This document shows, one piece after another, positions 31,155-32,286 of a stretch of DNA of 32,286 bases. The notes under the pieces are model-generated. The model was not told the origin of the DNA, made no database searches, and worked only from the letters and a program-made list of their open reading frames with translations. The position numbers and the translations under genes were made by a program. The first letter of the stretch is position 1. The number at the start of each line of letters is the position of its first letter. Source of the stretch: Clostridia bacterium (GTDB taxonomy: Bacteria > Bacillota > Clostridia > Oscillospirales > CAG-272); the NCBI GenBank assembly GCA_017621475.1, contig JAGATA010000004.1, positions 1 through 32,286 on the forward strand. Direction: 5' to 3'.

Positions 31155-31209
31155 TAGGGTGTACAAGCTCCTAAATTTGTAGTTTTTTGTAAAAATTTAT
31201 CTAAAAGTG

Positions 31210-31238
31210 TTGACTAAAAAGGGAATTTGTGGTATATT
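31210..31238 (+). promoter_or_regulatory. Promoter of the AbrB-family gene
   Basis: TTGACT (31210-31215) is separated by 17 bp from TATATT (31233-31238), with the start site expected near 31245 and a leader of about 37 nt. Confidence 0.75.
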
Positions 31239-31281
31239 GAATATATAAATAAATTTGCTCTAATTTGAAAGGAGAAATATT

Positions 31282-31530
31282 ATGAAATCCACAGGTGTAG
31301 TTAGAAGAATTGACGAACTCGGAAGAATCGTATTGCCGATCGAAATCAGAAAGAACCTTTCCATAGATAACAGAGATGCTGTAGAGATCTTTGTTGAAAA
31401 TGATAAGATAATCCTTAAAAAGTATGAGCCTGCTTGCATTTTCTGCGGAAACGCGGACAATGTTATTATGTACGGCGGTAAGCTTATTTGCCGTGATTGC
31501 GTTGAAGCTATCAAGAGAGATGTAAAATAA
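31282..31530 (+). CDS. AbrB/SpoVT-family transition-state regulator with zinc-ribbon tail
   Basis: This 82-residue protein has an N-terminal swapped-hairpin AbrB domain (1-48, STGVVRRIDELGRIVLPIEI) that dimerises and binds AT-rich DNA. A short C-terminal module has four cysteines, C52 and C55 (CIFC) and C70 and C73 (CRDC), spaced like a zinc ribbon. The form is common in Clostridia. AAAGGAG lies 8 nt before the ATG. It is a single-gene unit; AbrB homologues govern transition-phase genes, but the targets here are unknown. Confidence 0.92.
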   Translation: MKSTGVVRRIDELGRIVLPIEIRKNLSIDNRDAVEIFVENDKIILKKYEPACIFCGNADNVIMYGGKLICRDCVEAIKRDVK

Positions 31531-31593
31531 TTAAATGGATATAAAAAGCAGTTGCTGCAAGGCAGGTTCTCATAAGGAAGTTTGATTTCTCCT

Positions 31594-31624
31594 TGTAGGG
31601 ACCGGCGTCCTCGACGGTCCGAGA
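31594..31624 (+). repeat. REP-like palindrome, copy C
   Basis: It starts with GTAGGG and folds GGACCG (10 nt) CGGTCC, with the GTAG foot at the 5' side of the stem. It shares the head but not the loop with copies A and B. It lies between the AbrB terminus and the hairpin at 31655-31687, close to the RAYT-like fragment. A further short palindrome (AAGGA...TCCTT) directly precedes it. Confidence 0.5.
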
Positions 31625-31654
31625 CATATTTTGCTCCGCAGTAAACAAATAATT

Positions 31655-31687
31655 AACGCCGACAGATTTTCAGGGTCTGTCGGCGTT
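31655..31687. terminator. Bidirectional terminator between convergent genes
   Basis: A perfect 12-bp stem, arms 31655-31666 and 31676-31687, has a 9-nt loop. It ends the AbrB gene on plus (TTGTTCTTT follows) and the TIGR04076-like gene on minus. Confidence 0.8.
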
Positions 31688-31713
31688 GTTCTTTGGCTTG
31701 ACAAATAACATTT

Positions 31714-32046
31714 TTAGTCTTGCGGTTTCGGATTGTTGGGTAGTGATTTCCCGTATTCATCGCGGTTAACGGGTATTGCTTTGAGATGGAATTGTATGCA
31801 TCCATCAGCACAAGGAATATTAATTTCGTATCGTTCCTTTTCTCCTCTATATGTAAAGTCGCCCCCACAGCGTATGACTTCACACAATGTGTATATCGTC
31901 ATCATTGTTTTAGGGCACATTTCGGCAGGGCAACCATAGGAAAAGACAAACTTATCTCCTTTTTCCAAGCCCAATCTGCAATGTTCTGCTTTTCCTTTTA
32001 TTACTGTCAACTCGAATTGCCAATCTTCAGTGCACCATTTTTGCAT
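31714..32046 (-). CDS. TIGR04076-like small cysteine-containing protein
   Basis: This 110-residue protein matches the pattern of TIGR04076, a family of unknown function: ELTVIKGKAEHCRLGLEKGD, then CPAEMCPKTMMTIYTL, a glycine GGDF, and a C-terminal PCADGCIQFHLKAI. Cysteines at HC, GC, MC, LC, RC, PC and GC suggest metal binding or redox chemistry. The start is ATG at 32044-32046, with GGAGG 8 nt upstream; the upstream in-frame ATG at 32061 actually contains that ribosome binding site. It lies downstream of the RAYT-like fragment on the same strand, with a 93-bp gap. No function is claimed. Confidence 0.75.
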   Translation of the reverse strand: MQKWCTEDWQFELTVIKGKAEHCRLGLEKGDKFVFSYGCPAEMCPKTMMTIYTLCEVIRCGGDFTYRGEKERYEINIPCADGCIQFHLKAIPVNRDEYGKSLPNNPKPQD

Positions 32047-32139
32047 ATCAATATCCTCCATCCGATTGTTTGTCCATTGTTCTGTTTTATCGCAAGTTTC
32101 GCTTTTGTATTACAAAGGCACAGGGCAAAGCCAATGCCA

Positions 32140-32286
32140 CTATTCTTCTGTGTACAGTTCATCATAGAGCCATCGAATGGGATTTTCATAAATATATCGC
32201 AAATGCTCCTCGTAATCTTGACGGTTGCGAATGATATGATCATTGGAGCGATATTGCCATATATTTGTTCCATAATCTTTGTTGCA
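32140..32286 (-). CDS. REP-associated tyrosine transposase (Y1/IS200-like), C-terminal fragment at right edge
   Basis: An open frame enters from the right edge and stops with TAG at 32140-32142. Its 48 residues read GTNIWQYRSNDHIIRNRQDY followed by EEHLRYIYENPIRW. This is the C-terminal block of the REP-mobilising Y1 transposase family, typically 'LWQRSFYDHIIRNxxDYxxIxxYIxxNPxxW'. The HUH motif would lie outside the window, and the catalytic tyrosine is not clearly assignable from this fragment. It has single-copy features of RAYTs, and REP-like hairpins with a GTAG foot occur in the same window. Whether the full gene is intact cannot be seen. Confidence 0.8.
   Translation of the reverse strand, partial: CNKDYGTNIWQYRSNDHIIRNRQDYEEHLRYIYENPIRWLYDELYTEE

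Noticed and set aside
31653..31883. Minus-strand frame of 76 codons overlapping the TIGR04076-like gene
   Set aside because: It is in a different frame over the real gene and the terminator, with no ribosome binding site.

Overview
This window looks like a chromosomal segment of a low-to-moderate GC Firmicute, most likely an uncultured gut-type member of Clostridia. Supporting signs are strong GGAGG-type ribosome binding sites, near-consensus sigma-A promoters with 17-bp spacers, a large SRP RNA with an Alu-type domain directly upstream of dnaX-ebfC-recR, a T-box leader on ileS, an AbrB/SpoVT regulator, and the UPF0210-ACT, DUF554 and DUF3343 families. The species cannot be named from sequence reading alone. 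I see no rRNA, tRNA, CRISPR array or prophage.

Layout, left to right. (1) 1-210: the 3' end of an IS30-type transposase and a terminator. (2) 210-4621: a cysteine-desulfurase-like enzyme with its DUF3343 partner, a membrane-anchored SGNH hydrolase, divergent dut, and a second SGNH hydrolase. (3) 4683-7402, minus strand: an ACT protein, a UPF0210 protein and a membrane-anchored cell-wall amidase. (4) 7628-8572: a zinc/manganese-type substrate-binding lipoprotein with no permease or ATPase nearby. (5) 8621-12239, minus strand: a tightly packed acyltransferase-GT8-acyltransferase-GT2 operon, a candidate glycolipid or envelope pathway. (6) 12455-15172, plus strand: an apparently leaderless HTH-membrane regulator, a PfkB-type sugar-phosphate kinase and a serine beta-lactamase-like hydrolase. 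(7) 15245-20980, minus strand: a beta-helix GH28-like protein, ileS of the type-2 class behind an isoleucine T-box, and another HTH-membrane regulator. (8) 21091-23505: a hairpin-rich repeat block, a flavodoxin-like protein, an alpha/beta hydrolase and a DUF554 membrane protein. (9) 23676-28005, plus strand: a compact nucleoside salvage operon, deoC-deoD-deoB-cdd-pdp. (10) 28145-31116, plus strand: SRP RNA, dnaX, ebfC, recR. (11) 31282-32286: an AbrB regulator, a TIGR04076-like protein and the C-terminus of a REP-associated (Y1) transposase.

How the genes work together. The salvage operon can split purine and pyrimidine (deoxy)nucleosides, convert pentose-1-phosphates to 5-phosphates, and cleave deoxyribose-5-phosphate. 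dnaX, ebfC and recR are the usual replication/repair neighbours. The most notable observations are: a candidate -1 programmed frameshift site in dnaX (slippery A AAA AAG, immediate -1 stop, hairpin 7 nt downstream); REP-like hairpins with a GTAG-type foot plus a RAYT-like transposase end; the acyltransferase/glycosyltransferase operon; a divergent T-box on a type-2 ileS; and a leaderless membrane-HTH regulator.
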